64,000 nucleotides of DNA from contig NZ_JAJUBC010000025.1 of the NCBI RefSeq assembly GCF_028683095.1, forward strand, positions 20,088 to 84,087, given 5' to 3'. The number at the start of each line of letters is the position of its first letter. Within the stretch, counting starts at the first letter, position 1. A program made the position numbers and the translations under genes. Positions 55,020 through 63,516 of this stretch are shown piece after piece. This stretch comes from Enterovibrio gelatinilyticus. Lineage in GTDB: Bacteria > Pseudomonadota > Gammaproteobacteria > Enterobacterales > Vibrionaceae. A model generated the notes under the pieces. It had not been told where the DNA came from, made no database searches, and worked only from the letters and a program-made list of their open reading frames with translations.

Positions 55020-55958
55020 ATGGACACGAAAACAGAAAACAGCACGAATAACGTATTGACCAACACATTTCGTAATCCGCGTATCGCCCTTGCGGGTGCG
55101 TTATGTTTAGGCCTATCCGCCTGCTACACAAATCTAGCCCCCTTGACTAATTCAGACGTCGACTTCTCGAACTGTCGTGAAATTGCAGGTGGTATTGTGG
55201 CAGCAAAAGCCGACTTGCAAGCACAAGTGCCAGAAGGGGTGGCGGTGAACAGCCTGACAGACATGGGTTTTGTGTTCGACGGTTCGGATGATGTCGGTAT
55301 GTTGATTGTGCGTTCGCTCGCGTGTGAAGCTATTCAAGTGACTGATGCAAAAGACACGGTGAGCACAGATGACAACGTTGCGTTTGTACACGTTGGTACA
55401 CCTATCAATGTCGCGAACTTGCCAGCAACCACCTATTCCAATGACAGTGTAAATGGCGCAGATTTCAACATCTACACGCTTAGCTATCAAACATCATCAC
55501 CCGCTTACTTCGGTGCTATGAAACGTGCGGGTTTACAAAATATTGCCTTGAATGAAGGCATTGTTAATGTGCTCACGGATAATGACCCCAATACATGCAG
55601 TACAGCAAACCTGAAGGTTCACGTTCCGGGTGATAGTGATTACGCCTTAGGCATTACTGGCGATGTTGTGGAAGCAACAGCAGAGTGTCATGTCGGTGGC
55701 GCTGACTTCATTGCCAATTGGTGGTCTGTTGATGGCAGTAATCGCGCAACGGCTTTGAGTAATGAAGTGATTGATCAAACCTTTACAGACACCGCAGGGC
55801 CAGATGTGTTTGTAGTGACGAATGAAGGTACCACGATTAACAAACTCATCGGCTCAGATCGCAGTGCCTTTACAGGCTTTTCTGGTAGCGGTTACCTGCC
55901 ATCTGAGGGGCTAGGTAACATAGATATGGTGGCTGAAACCCTTGGGGCACTGAACTGA
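55020..55958 (+). CDS. Putative lipoprotein of unknown function
   Basis: A 312-residue protein. The N-terminus is long and polar (about 20 residues), then a hydrophobic stretch and the lipobox GLSAC (about 31-35), predicting a lipid-anchored mature protein of about 278 residues. The rest is beta-rich with several Cys (for example CREIAG, SLACEAI, NTCSTANL). I recognise no family. GGAG lies eight bases upstream of the ATG. Probably co-transcribed with the DUF5519 gene. Confidence 0.8.
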   Translation: MDTKTENSTNNVLTNTFRNPRIALAGALCLGLSACYTNLAPLTNSDVDFSNCREIAGGIVAAKADLQAQVPEGVAVNSLTDMGFVFDGSDDVGMLIVRSLACEAIQVTDAKDTVSTDDNVAFVHVGTPINVANLPATTYSNDSVNGADFNIYTLSYQTSSPAYFGAMKRAGLQNIALNEGIVNVLTDNDPNTCSTANLKVHVPGDSDYALGITGDVVEATAECHVGGADFIANWWSVDGSNRATALSNEVIDQTFTDTAGPDVFVVTNEGTTINKLIGSDRSAFTGFSGSGYLPSEGLGNIDMVAETLGALN

Positions 55959-56033
55959 TATCTCGGTACTTTGTATGCGCAGATTGAGTTTGCTGCTCAG
56001 GCATTTTTCAACCTCGATGACATAATGACGAAG

Positions 56034-56062
56034 CTGCCGCTGAACCTATCGTCCAGCGGCAG
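56034..56062. terminator. Terminator-like hairpin between convergent lipoprotein genes
   Basis: CTGCCGCTG (56034-56042) and CAGCGGCAG (56054-56062), perfect nine-base arms with an eleven-base loop, lie between the two convergent genes. T-runs are weak on both sides. Confidence 0.5.
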
Positions 56063-56133
56063 TTCGCTTACTTGGTTTGTTGATTTAGAAAGAACCAACT
56101 CACTCCTATACAGGAAAGTTGTCGAGTTGACAT

Positions 56134-58218
56134 TTAGTCCTCTTTTACGGCAAATACAAAACCCAAACCATGATAGGCATCAGGTGTTCCATCATCTTCA
56201 ATCGCTTTCAGTGATAACAGCATTCTCGACCCATCGGCAGAGACAAATCCATCCAATGTGACCTCTAATGACCCATCGTCTTCCTCGAGGGTTACACTAC
56301 TATCTGGGTTAACGTTCGCAGTCATTTGAATAGTTTCTTGTTCCTCTTCGGGAGGAAGCACTTGTCCTAATGCTGCGTGGCGTGTGATACCGAGCGTTTG
56401 CCCAATCAGCGTTGCTTGTGTTCCTGATTCACTAAACGTCAGTGTGCCGGGATGAGAGAATGTTAGTACATCTGTACCGCCATTTTCTGTAAACCCAAGT
56501 TCCATGGGGTACAGTTTGTATTTTACGCCAGCAACAGACGGTGGGGTATCACCAAGTCCAATACCCATAGAGAGCCACTGGATATATTCTACAACCTGAG
56601 GGGGGTCTTCTGGCTGTGGCGAAGCTACCTCGGTTCTTTCTACGAGAGATGCTACTAGCAAATCACCGGACCCCGACACAAATCCATTTATCGTTATGTT
56701 GTCATCGCCTTCGTCAATTGAAAGCGTTAATTGCCCATTGTCGCTCACGCCATATGTACCTGAAACATCATCTCCTGAGAGCGTGTCAGAAAATGCAACC
56801 GAAGTTGGCGTTCTCACAATTTCCGCCAGTTTTTCAGAGCCTTCAAGTGTCGAGAACGCGTCTGTGCCGTCAAAAGATAGAATGCTTGATTCCGTTGCGA
56901 CTTCTGTTTTTGCATTATTTGAATCTAGTAATAGCTCAAATTCGACAAGGCCGATATTGCCATCCAATATGCTATTGGACATTCCATTCCCGTTTTTAAC
57001 AAACAAATCAAACGTCAAACTAGGTTCATCCCCAACTTTTTGGTTTGGGTCAACGGCATCAAACTTACCGTCGTTATCAGTGTCCACAGTGAGAAAACGT
57101 AAACCAACCTCTTGATTAATGCCCACTTTCACATCATCGCTACCACCGGGGGCAAGTATGAATGTGGACGGCAATGTGCGAAACCCAAATTCAGGGCCAT
57201 CACCATTGTCGTAGCTCAAATGTTCGTCAAGGCTTAGCCTTTCAATCAATGTTCCATCGGATGTGACTTCCACATCAACAACCTCTGGTGCCTCAGGCGT
57301 GCTCGTAAACTCAGTTGCAGTAAACAACCATGAATCGATTGCTTCGCCACTTTGATAAAAACCCAAAATACCATTGTTGTATTCATAGGATGCAAGCGTA
57401 ATGGAAAGGTTGTCAGAGCTGTTAGATTCAATATCCAATACTCCTATCTCCATCGACGTATAGAAGGAGCTAGACGTTCCATCATCGTGATCGTGAAGTG
57501 CCATTTCAAAAATACCATTGCGCCATGAGCCTTCAAAAATAGCGGCATCGCCTGGTGTAGTTGCTAACACAGCAACCTCTTGTTTCATTCTAAAACCAGC
57601 AACAGCATCAAGCGCCGCCAAGGTCTCGGTTAAATCGGTGCCCGCAGTTAAATCTAATTCATCGATCACTCCACGGAGCGTAACAATATGATTAGCCGCG
57701 AGATCCGCCATGACCAAGTCTGAATCAACTAAATTCTGATAAATATAGTGGCTGCCCGGATCAATATTGACCTTTTGGTCAAGGGCTATCGCATTCATAT
57801 TTGTATTTGCACCACGAATTCTAACCACCAGATTCCCTGCGAGGCTAACCCCTGAAGGCAAAGTTATGTTGTATTCGCCAGTGATACTGGTGGGAGCTGA
57901 CGCAATGACCTCTCCAACTTGATTCCCATCATCATCAATGCGAATCAATTCAACGGTCGCATTCGAGACAGGCTCAAGCCCAATAATGGCGGCATACGCT
58001 GGGGGGAAAAACAGTTGAAACAACGTGGGTTGGCTAAAGTTCACAACCACACCACTCGGCGCTGTTACCGTCCCTGATACAGAACTTGTTGGCGTCGGCG
58101 ATGGCGATGATGGCGATGAAGCGGTTGTAGAGTTGTTATCAGAACATGCAACCAAACCGAGTAATACTGTAGGTAGTAGCAAGTGGAATTGTAATTTAGA
58201 TAATCTCATACTGCGCAT
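56134..58218 (-). CDS. Large putative lipoprotein
   Basis: A 694-residue protein with a signal peptide and lipobox LVAC (about 19-23), followed by a low-complexity Ser/Pro/Thr linker (SSPSSPSPTPTSS) and a beta-rich body. The first domain resembles a carboxypeptidase-regulatory-like fold (about 45-165). The body contains acidic DTDNDGKFDAVDPN-type calcium-binding loops (about 375-390). The ATG at 58218 sits eight bases after AAGG; an in-frame ATG three codons earlier abuts that site. A surface or adhesive role is plausible but not shown. Confidence 0.82.
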   Translation of the reverse strand: MRSMRLSKLQFHLLLPTVLLGLVACSDNNSTTASSPSSPSPTPTSSVSGTVTAPSGVVVNFSQPTLFQLFFPPAYAAIIGLEPVSNATVELIRIDDDGNQVGEVIASAPTSITGEYNITLPSGVSLAGNLVVRIRGANTNMNAIALDQKVNIDPGSHYIYQNLVDSDLVMADLAANHIVTLRGVIDELDLTAGTDLTETLAALDAVAGFRMKQEVAVLATTPGDAAIFEGSWRNGIFEMALHDHDDGTSSSFYTSMEIGVLDIESNSSDNLSITLASYEYNNGILGFYQSGEAIDSWLFTATEFTSTPEAPEVVDVEVTSDGTLIERLSLDEHLSYDNGDGPEFGFRTLPSTFILAPGGSDDVKVGINQEVGLRFLTVDTDNDGKFDAVDPNQKVGDEPSLTFDLFVKNGNGMSNSILDGNIGLVEFELLLDSNNAKTEVATESSILSFDGTDAFSTLEGSEKLAEIVRTPTSVAFSDTLSGDDVSGTYGVSDNGQLTLSIDEGDDNITINGFVSGSGDLLVASLVERTEVASPQPEDPPQVVEYIQWLSMGIGLGDTPPSVAGVKYKLYPMELGFTENGGTDVLTFSHPGTLTFSESGTQATLIGQTLGITRHAALGQVLPPEEEQETIQMTANVNPDSSVTLEEDDGSLEVTLDGFVSADGSRMLLSLKAIEDDGTPDAYHGLGFVFAVKED

Positions 58219-58979
58219 TGAATTCATCCTTGGCTGTTATAACATTGATTTATAACTATTGAGTGTTATCTCGATACGTTATAAATGCGTGAGGATAATT
58301 TAATAGATTAATTTAAGCACAAATTAAAATTAATTCTTGTATGCGTGTGTAGTAAATTTGATGGGTATTAAATTCAAGACAAGCTTTGAGGTGTGTATTA
58401 AATTCTAGATACACATAAATGTATTGTTATAAGCAATAATATCATGTGTTTGCCGTTATTTTATTGCTGAAAAAAGTGGAGGATTTTTAATTTATTTTCT
58501 GGCTTTGTGTGGTGGGTGATATCTGGTAGTAGTGGTATGTGTTTCTAATTAATATTGTGGGGTGATTTTAAGGGAAGTAATTATAAATCATAACCATGTG
58601 ACGCTAAATTGGCGATGTTAAAAAGGCTATCGGTTGTTCATTTAACCATTAAATATATTGAGTGTGAGTTATTAGTAGTAGGGGTGTCTTCTTGGTGAGA
58701 ATAAATAAATGTGTTTTTATGAAATCAAGCGCAATGCAATGAGAGGTGGTTGTGGGCTGAATACTTAGGCGCCTTTTGATGAGATTTTGAAGAAGATGAC
58801 AATCTCGGTTTCATCAATCCGTGCCAATTATCACACAATTATTGATATCACTTTGGATATCAATCGAAAAAACAAGTCATGTAACTCGGTGATTGTGACA
58901 CGTTTGATATGGTGATCAACTTGATATCGAGTGTTGGAATAACCCATCTCATCGAGTATGTGAGGGAACGGACTAAAAT
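58219..58979. other. Long AT-rich intergenic region with TTGATATC repeats
   Basis: About 760 bases without a convincing gene on either strand. Base composition is strongly AT-rich in the first 500 bases. The last 140 bases hold four copies of TTGATAT, annotated separately. No attC or IS end was recognised. Confidence 0.6.
58841..58928. promoter_or_regulatory. Cluster of TTGATATC elements upstream of the DUF2306 gene
   Basis: ATTGATATC (58841-58849) and GATATCAAT (58856-58864) form a perfect inverted repeat with a six-base spacer. Further direct copies are TTGATAT (58904-58910) and TTGATATC (58921-58928). They lie 50-140 bases before the start, a position suited to an operator. The regulator is unknown. 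Confidence 0.5.
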
Positions 58980-59366
58980 ATGGACAACATGGTGTTGATT
59001 TACTTTCACTTGGCTACCGCTGTTGCATCATTTTGTATCGGTACGTATTTGTTGGTGAGAAGAAAGGGGAGCCCTGCCCACAGGCAATTGGGTAAGGTTT
59101 ATATGTTGTTAATGATGGTCACAGCCGTGTCTACTTTGTTCATTCCCGCGCAAGTCGGTCCGCAAGTATTCTATCACTTTGGCTATATTCACATTCTCAG
59201 CGTTGTTACCTTGTATACGGTACCGGAAGCAATCTTCGCCATAAGAAAAGGCGATATAAAGAAACACCGTAATGCCATGGTGATTCTTTACGTGATGGCT
59301 TTGTTGGTTGCAGGCGCGTTTGCGTTTATGCCGGGTCGGCTATTGCATACGTGGTTTTTTGTTTAG
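58980..59366 (+). CDS. DUF2306-family membrane protein
   Basis: A 128-residue inner-membrane protein with four hydrophobic helices and the family features RRKGSPAHRQLGKVYM and GDIKKHRNAMVILY, which contain the conserved histidines. DUF2306 proteins are of unknown function. Standing 160 bases before the first attC-like site, it is either the last chromosomal gene or an unusual first cassette. Confidence 0.8.
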   Translation: MDNMVLIYFHLATAVASFCIGTYLLVRRKGSPAHRQLGKVYMLLMMVTAVSTLFIPAQVGPQVFYHFGYIHILSVVTLYTVPEAIFAIRKGDIKKHRNAMVILYVMALLVAGAFAFMPGRLLHTWFFV

Positions 59367-59694
59367 GCAATTGGGAAGGGAGAGCTTGGTCGTTGTTGAG
59401 GTAACTCGTTTAAGCGAAACCTTAGCTGACGCTCAATAGCGAACCTACAGAGGGGCTCAACACTGGATTAATACTCAGGACTGACGGAGACGGTGCTTAA
59501 TCTTCAATTACACCGACTTGTCTTTATTTAACAAGGTAACTTTTGGAACTCGGATCTTAGTTATATAAAACAGAATGTTACGTTAGGTGGTACAATGGCA
59601 GTTTGTTGTTGTGGGACTAAATGGCGTGTTTAAACACACTATTTTTGGGTCTAATACACTGTTAGCATTAAAAAAAGGAAACCTTCTACCCAAT
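59367..59694. other. Junction between chromosomal genes and the cassette array
   Basis: About 330 bases without a credible ORF of their own. The attC/attI-like site at 59526-59588 lies in its middle, and the AAGGAA before the GNAT gene lies at its end. Confidence 0.5.
59526..59588 (+). repeat. attC- or attI-like site at the left end of the array
   Basis: ATTTAAC (59526-59532, fits RYYYAAC) and GTTAGGT (59582-59588, fits GTTRRRY) flank an inner pair GTAAC/GTTAC (59536-59540, 59577-59581). Total length is 63 bases. The spacers on the two sides are unequal, so this is a candidate only. Confidence 0.45.
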
Positions 59695-60147
59695 ATGAAT
59701 CTAGAACAAATCACGAAACAAAATATATATAAAGTCATCAAGTTAAGCCTAAGTGAACAACAACAAAAATTCGTTTCTACGAATGCATTTTCAATGGCGG
59801 AATCGGCTGTAAACCCAGACTATCAACCTAGGGCAGCAGTGATGGAAGGTGAAGTGGTTGGATTCGCAATGTATACCGAGTGGGTCAATGCGGTGTGGAT
59901 GAAAGAGCAAAAACCTAGTGAGTATTATATACCAAGGGTAATGATAGATAAGTCGTATCAGGGTAAAGGCTATGGACGATCACTAATGGAATTGCTCTTA
60001 GATGAAATAAAAGAGAAAAACCCTAGAGCTATTCATATCGTCTATTGCGCAAAAAACACTGCTGCAAAGAATCTATACGATAGTTTAGGATTCGTTGAGT
60101 ATGGTAAAGATGACTGCGGTGACATACTGGCGAAAATCCAACTTTGA
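59695..60147 (+). CDS. GNAT acetyltransferase (cassette gene)
   Basis: A 150-residue GNAT enzyme that should transfer acetyl from acetyl-CoA. The acetyl-CoA loop is YQGKGYGRSLM (about 87-97), preceded by PRVMIDKS, and the end NLYDSLGFVEYGK is typical of the BltD/SpeG-like diamine or spermidine acetyltransferase branch, though substrate is not certain. The ATG at 59695 gives the usual length; an upstream extension lacks similarity. It is carried on a cassette ending at the attC site at 60163-60285. Confidence 0.85.
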   Translation: MNLEQITKQNIYKVIKLSLSEQQQKFVSTNAFSMAESAVNPDYQPRAAVMEGEVVGFAMYTEWVNAVWMKEQKPSEYYIPRVMIDKSYQGKGYGRSLMELLLDEIKEKNPRAIHIVYCAKNTAAKNLYDSLGFVEYGKDDCGDILAKIQL

Positions 60148-60162
60148 CGTGATCGGCGTCAT

Positions 60163-60285
60163 GCTAACAAGGTCTTAAAAGTGGACAAAAAACGCTCGGC
60201 AATTTTTGTTAAAAGAATTTATGGCGTTTAAGGTGGCACTTTTGCATGAAGTTAGCGTTTTTCGCCCCTTAAAACGACGTTATAT
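60163..60285 (+). repeat. attC site 1 (VCR-like)
   Basis: Starts GCTAACAAGG and ends CGACGTTATAT, about 120 bases. The arm GTCTTAAAAGTGG pairs with CCCCTTAAAACGAC. It aligns along nearly its whole length with attC 4 at 61611-61734 (for example TATGGCGTTTA and CTTAAAACGACGTTA). Confidence 0.82.
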
Positions 60286-60303
60286 GCTTCAAGTGAAAAT
60301 GTC

Positions 60304-60636
60304 ATGAGAGAAAAAGTTAGTGTCAACGAGTTGTTAGGTAACGTTGAAAGTCTCGACTGGGAGCTAGAGCTCTACTTTAGATCTGATCAGCCATTAGATG
60401 AAAATTCTAGCTTCCTTGTTATAAACGACGAAGACGAAGAGTTACGTGATGCTAATGATGAGCCACTTTACCCTAAAGAAAGAGGTTTTAATCATTTTCT
60501 AAGTGTCGCTAATGCTCAGGATGTTATGAGCAATATAATCCGACAAAACCAAGAGGTTTCATCAAAGCGCTTCATTGAGGCGTTGGTCTATTTCTTTGAG
60601 CATGATGCATTCATCTGCTATCGAAAGAAGAAATAG
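60304..60636 (+). CDS. Small cassette protein (DUF7716-like)
   Basis: A 110-residue acidic protein. SVNELLGNVESLDWELELYF near the start and FIEALVYFFEHDAFI near the end are what I recall as DUF7716; the assignment is from memory. Such proteins are common in cassettes and toxin-immunity contexts. The ATG is 18 bases after the attC core with a weak ribosome site. Function unknown. Confidence 0.7.
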   Translation: MREKVSVNELLGNVESLDWELELYFRSDQPLDENSSFLVINDEDEELRDANDEPLYPKERGFNHFLSVANAQDVMSNIIRQNQEVSSKRFIEALVYFFEHDAFICYRKKK

Positions 60637-60650
60637 GTGGCTTGTTGAAG

Positions 60651-60735
60651 TCGCACATAGCAAAGCCATAAAACATCGCGCCATTCGGGCGCTGGACTAG
60701 CAAAAACGCGCTCGCCGTTTATGGCAGCGTTAGTT
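60651..60735 (+). repeat. attC-like site 2, left core degenerate
   Basis: GCCATAAAAC (60665-60674) pairs with CGTTTATGGC (60716-60725) with one unpaired A, as in an extrahelical base, and AGCGTTAG follows. The left R'' core that should read YYYAAC is not clear. Confidence 0.55.
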
Positions 60736-60756
60736 GTCATTGGAGGTTACCAATAT

Positions 60757-61290
60757 ATGCAATATAGAGTTGCCAACATTAATGACTTAGAAAGTTTAGC
60801 TAAGTTACACGCTGAAAGTTGGCGTGAGTCATATCGAGGGATCTTTCCTGATGATTTCATTGATAATGATGTTTGGGAAGAACGTAAAATCTCTTGGGCT
60901 AAGCGTCTAGCATCTCCCAAAAGTAATCAATACGTTTTGCTTGCCATCGAGAAAGATGAAGTCTGCGGTTTTATTTGTGCTTTTGGCAATGAAAGTTCTA
61001 AATGGGGAACATTTATTGATAACCTTCATGTGGCAAAGTCGAATAAAGGCAAAGGCGTTGGTAAACAATTATTGCACTTAACAGCAAAGTGGGCAGATGA
61101 AGCATTCGAAAATAAAGGTGTTTATCTTGAGGTTTTAGAAGATAACTCGGCTGCGCGTGGCTTCTATCATCGTTTAGGTGCCAAACACCAAGAAACAAAT
61201 TTATGGCAACCACCAGGCGGTAATGAAACGGTGAATGATCTGCTTTACGTATGGGAAAGTAACCTTCCATTATTGCGCATAAACAATTAA
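60757..61290 (+). CDS. GNAT acetyltransferase (second cassette copy)
   Basis: A 177-residue GNAT enzyme. HAESWRESYRGIFPDDFID near the start and NLHVAKSNKGKGVGKQLL (acetyl-CoA loop, about 100-117), then NSAARGFYHRLGAK, are clear family marks. The ATG at 60757 was chosen because GGAGG lies ten bases upstream. The stop TAA lies inside the R'' core of attC 3. It is not closely similar to the first GNAT protein. Confidence 0.88.
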   Translation: MQYRVANINDLESLAKLHAESWRESYRGIFPDDFIDNDVWEERKISWAKRLASPKSNQYVLLAIEKDEVCGFICAFGNESSKWGTFIDNLHVAKSNKGKGVGKQLLHLTAKWADEAFENKGVYLEVLEDNSAARGFYHRLGAKHQETNLWQPPGGNETVNDLLYVWESNLPLLRINN

Positions 61291-61399
61291 CAAAAAAAAC
61301 GTGGACGTTTACTCGTGGTGCACTTTTTCATAGAAACACTGTGATTCAGGCTTTTCAATCACTTTTGGCTAGTAAATGTCCTTTATTGTGACGTTATAC
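61285..61399 (+). repeat. attC site 3
   Basis: Starts AATTAACAAAA and ends GACGTTATAC. GGACGTTTACT pairs with AGTAAATGTCC. It aligns with attC 6 (62854-62962), sharing GGACGTTTACTCGTGG and TTTTCATAGAAAC. Confidence 0.8.
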
Positions 61400-61610
61400 G
61401 CTGTAATTGTACTTACATGTAAGCAGCGACTTTGAGCGCCAAACCACTGCTGTTTTTTCAAAAAAAAGCGGTTTGGTTTTGGATCGCCGCTCACCATTGA
61501 AAGTGTTGCAAACAAGCCATCAATGGCCCCGAAAGACCAAGTGTCCCAAGGGCTGCTTGCAAAGGCAAAAGGCGAGGTTCGGCAATTCAAACAGATTGGA
61601 TAGTAGCTTT
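61400..61610. other. Cassette without a convincing ORF
   Basis: About 210 bases between attC 3 and attC 4. Open frames exist on both strands but lack ribosome sites and run into the attC sites. It may be a non-coding or decayed cassette, or carry a small RNA or promoter. Confidence 0.5.
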
Positions 61611-61734
61611 ATAACAAAGGTTTTGAAGGCGGACGCAAAACATCTCCGCAAATTTTGTTATATCAACGTATGGCGTTTACGGTGGTTTTATTGCGTGAAG
61701 CTAATGTTTTTCGCCTCTTAAAACGACGTTAGGG
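61611..61734 (+). repeat. attC site 4 (VCR-like)
   Basis: Starts ATAACAAAGG and ends CGACGTTAGGG. It is homologous over its whole length to attC 1, with TATGGCGTTTA and CTTAAAACGACGTTA identical. Confidence 0.82.
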
Positions 61735-61752
61735 CGTTTAGGGAGATTAAGA

Positions 61753-62088
61753 ATGAAATATAGAGTTTTCTTCTGTGACTACTGTGAAGATAAAATTCTA
61801 GAATCAAAAGATGCTAGAAAATCTAGCTTAGAAGAAATACTACACAGCATGGATTGTGTATTACACATGCCAAGAAACTTTTTTGGAATCATTGACGAAG
61901 AAAATAATACGCTTCAGTTTATGGTTAATGAAGATAAAACGATCCTTCTGGATATACCAATAGAAAGTAAAGGCGGCTCTTATCTTGGCGTATATAGGCT
62001 AGAGGATTGCATGTTAATTGTAAAAGAGGCTGGAGAAATTCCGTATTTGATTGAGAGGTTCAGCCTGGAGTTTCAATCATGGGGGTGA
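61753..62088 (+). CDS. Unknown cassette protein
   Basis: A 111-residue protein with an N-terminal CDYCEDKI that holds a Cys pair and a mixed alpha/beta pattern. AAAGATGCTAGAA-rich codon usage is AT-biased. GGGAGA lies seven bases before the ATG. I recognise no family; small proteins like this in cassettes sometimes act as immunity or adaptor proteins. Confidence 0.7.
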   Translation: MKYRVFFCDYCEDKILESKDARKSSLEEILHSMDCVLHMPRNFFGIIDEENNTLQFMVNEDKTILLDIPIESKGGSYLGVYRLEDCMLIVKEAGEIPYLIERFSLEFQSWG

Positions 62089-62105
62089 TGGCATCGTCAA
62101 GTCAC

Positions 62106-62206
62106 AGCCCTATTGAGGCGCTACAAGCGACTGCCAAAACTGTCCCTCGTTTTGCGTACCGCAAAACCAGCGCCATTTTTGTCAGCGGCTGAGCGCGGCG
62201 TTATAT
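62106..62206 (+). repeat. attC-like site 5, left core degenerate
   Basis: GCGCT pairs with AGCGC, an inner hairpin TTTTGCG/CGCAAAA forms the tip, and the right end reads GCGGCGTTATAT (core 62200-62206). No clear left AAC core is visible. Confidence 0.55.
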
Positions 62207-62212
62207 GGCAAG

Positions 62213-62824
62213 ATGGATTCAAGCGAGGCTTCAAGGATGGAAGTGATTTACTCACCAGCTCAAACCTTCAATTTTTTTCACGAGCTATATGACATAATTA
62301 GCGGGAGAGTCCTGATTATTCTTGCTTTCTATATATTCTTGAATTTTTTTTACGGTAGATATTTAGAAGGAAAGGTAAATAAGGGGCATTTTCAGTTGCC
62401 AACCATTTTTGTTTTTGCTGTTGCTATGTTCATTCCAATTCCTAATGAATTTCAAATCCGAAAATACGAATATGTAAACTATAAGGATTTGGACAATTAT
62501 GAAAGCGTTATACATATTTCCGGACTGGTTCAAGGACATCACTATGTTGATGAAATATGGGAAGGTAATATATTTGAAAAAGATAAGCCCGGCCAACTTT
62601 GGCGTATTCATTATCTGAATATTGGTGATGAAGTTTTAATCTTCATAGATTTAAATTGGAAGGTGAATCAGAATTTTTACAAACCAAGGTGTTATCGAGG
62701 GAGTTTTGATAAGTTATTCGCTCCTTTGGTCGGATTAAATGTCATGCTTGGTTATTATAAAACTGAAGTTACAAGTCACTTACATGAAAAAGAAAATTGT
62801 CTAGTTGATATCCATAGAGTATGA
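62213..62824 (+). CDS. Unknown cassette membrane protein
   Basis: A 203-residue protein with two hydrophobic helices (about 32-48 and 62-76) followed by a 125-residue soluble domain. The ATG at 62213 lies seven bases after the attC core; an ATG at 62237 is an alternative. No strong ribosome site is visible for either. Family unknown. Confidence 0.65.
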   Translation: MDSSEASRMEVIYSPAQTFNFFHELYDIISGRVLIILAFYIFLNFFYGRYLEGKVNKGHFQLPTIFVFAVAMFIPIPNEFQIRKYEYVNYKDLDNYESVIHISGLVQGHHYVDEIWEGNIFEKDKPGQLWRIHYLNIGDEVLIFIDLNWKVNQNFYKPRCYRGSFDKLFAPLVGLNVMLGYYKTEVTSHLHEKENCLVDIHRV

Positions 62825-62853
62825 ATGTTGACAGTAGATACTACTGTGACAAG

Positions 62854-62962
62854 CATATAACAAGCGAATGAAAATGGGACGTTTACTCGTGGCGCATATT
62901 TTCATAGAAACGCTGTTATTCAGGTGCTTCAATCAGTTTGGAATAGTAAACGCCCGTTATTC
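62854..62962 (+). repeat. attC site 6
   Basis: Starts CATATAACAAGC and ends GCCCGTTATTC. GGACGTTTACT... and AGTAAACGCCC form the arms. It aligns with attC 3, but lacks the last ten bases before the right core. Confidence 0.78.
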
Positions 62963-63275
62963 GAACTCTGCGAGTGCAGTTTTTTTGTTCAGTTCAGCGA
63001 TTGAATCATTAGATTTTTGGTGTGAAAGTAGGGCGTTTCACTTTTTCTTTGTTCCCTTTTGGTGTCCGTTTATCAGATTCGGCATTGAACTAATATTGCC
63101 CCAGATTCATGCGTTTCAGAAACTAATTGACGCTTCAACTTTTCTTTGGTTATTCCTCATTTTAGCCTGCATCTGTGTTTTCCTCTCAGTATTTTTAATC
63201 CCAATTGTGGCAATGATATTTTGTTTATCAGTTCCAAGCTGGCTGAAACCAAGTGTTACAAATGGCGCAAGATAA
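62963..63275 (+). CDS. Doubtful hydrophobic cassette ORF
   Basis: An open frame runs from within attC 6 to 63275. The part after the attC encodes about 104 residues with two or three hydrophobic stretches (for example LWLFLILACICVFLSVFLIP), but there is no start codon with a ribosome site after the attC. It may be a truncated gene or non-coding. The 140 bases after it hold no gene. Confidence 0.25.
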
Positions 63276-63415
63276 AGGGATTGTTTCGTTTCGCATTTAT
63301 TGCCGTTAAAATGATATTTTTCTCGCTTAATTGAGTTAGCCTAATTAAACTCAGTTTACAGAAGATATCGGTAAATCAGTTTTTTAGCAAGTTTCTCAGA
63401 GCGAAAGCAAGGCTC

Positions 63416-63487
63416 GTATAACAAAGCAATTAGAGTATGATTGGTTTTTTAAGTCAGTCTTTCGCACGTGTTATTTCAGGGTTAGGC
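63416..63487 (+). repeat. attC-like site 7 (short)
   Basis: CGTATAACAAAGC at 63416-63428 and GGGTTAGGCGC ending at 63489 flank about 50 bases. GTTAGGC (63481-63487) fits the core exactly. Internal pairing is weak, so the left boundary is uncertain. Confidence 0.55.
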
Positions 63488-63516
63488 GCTAAAAATTTAA
63501 TATCAAGGAATCAATA

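Noticed and set aside
61369..61590. Leftward 73-codon frame within the ORF-less cassette
   Set aside because: It starts in one cassette and stops within attC 3, opposite to all neighbours, with no ribosome site.
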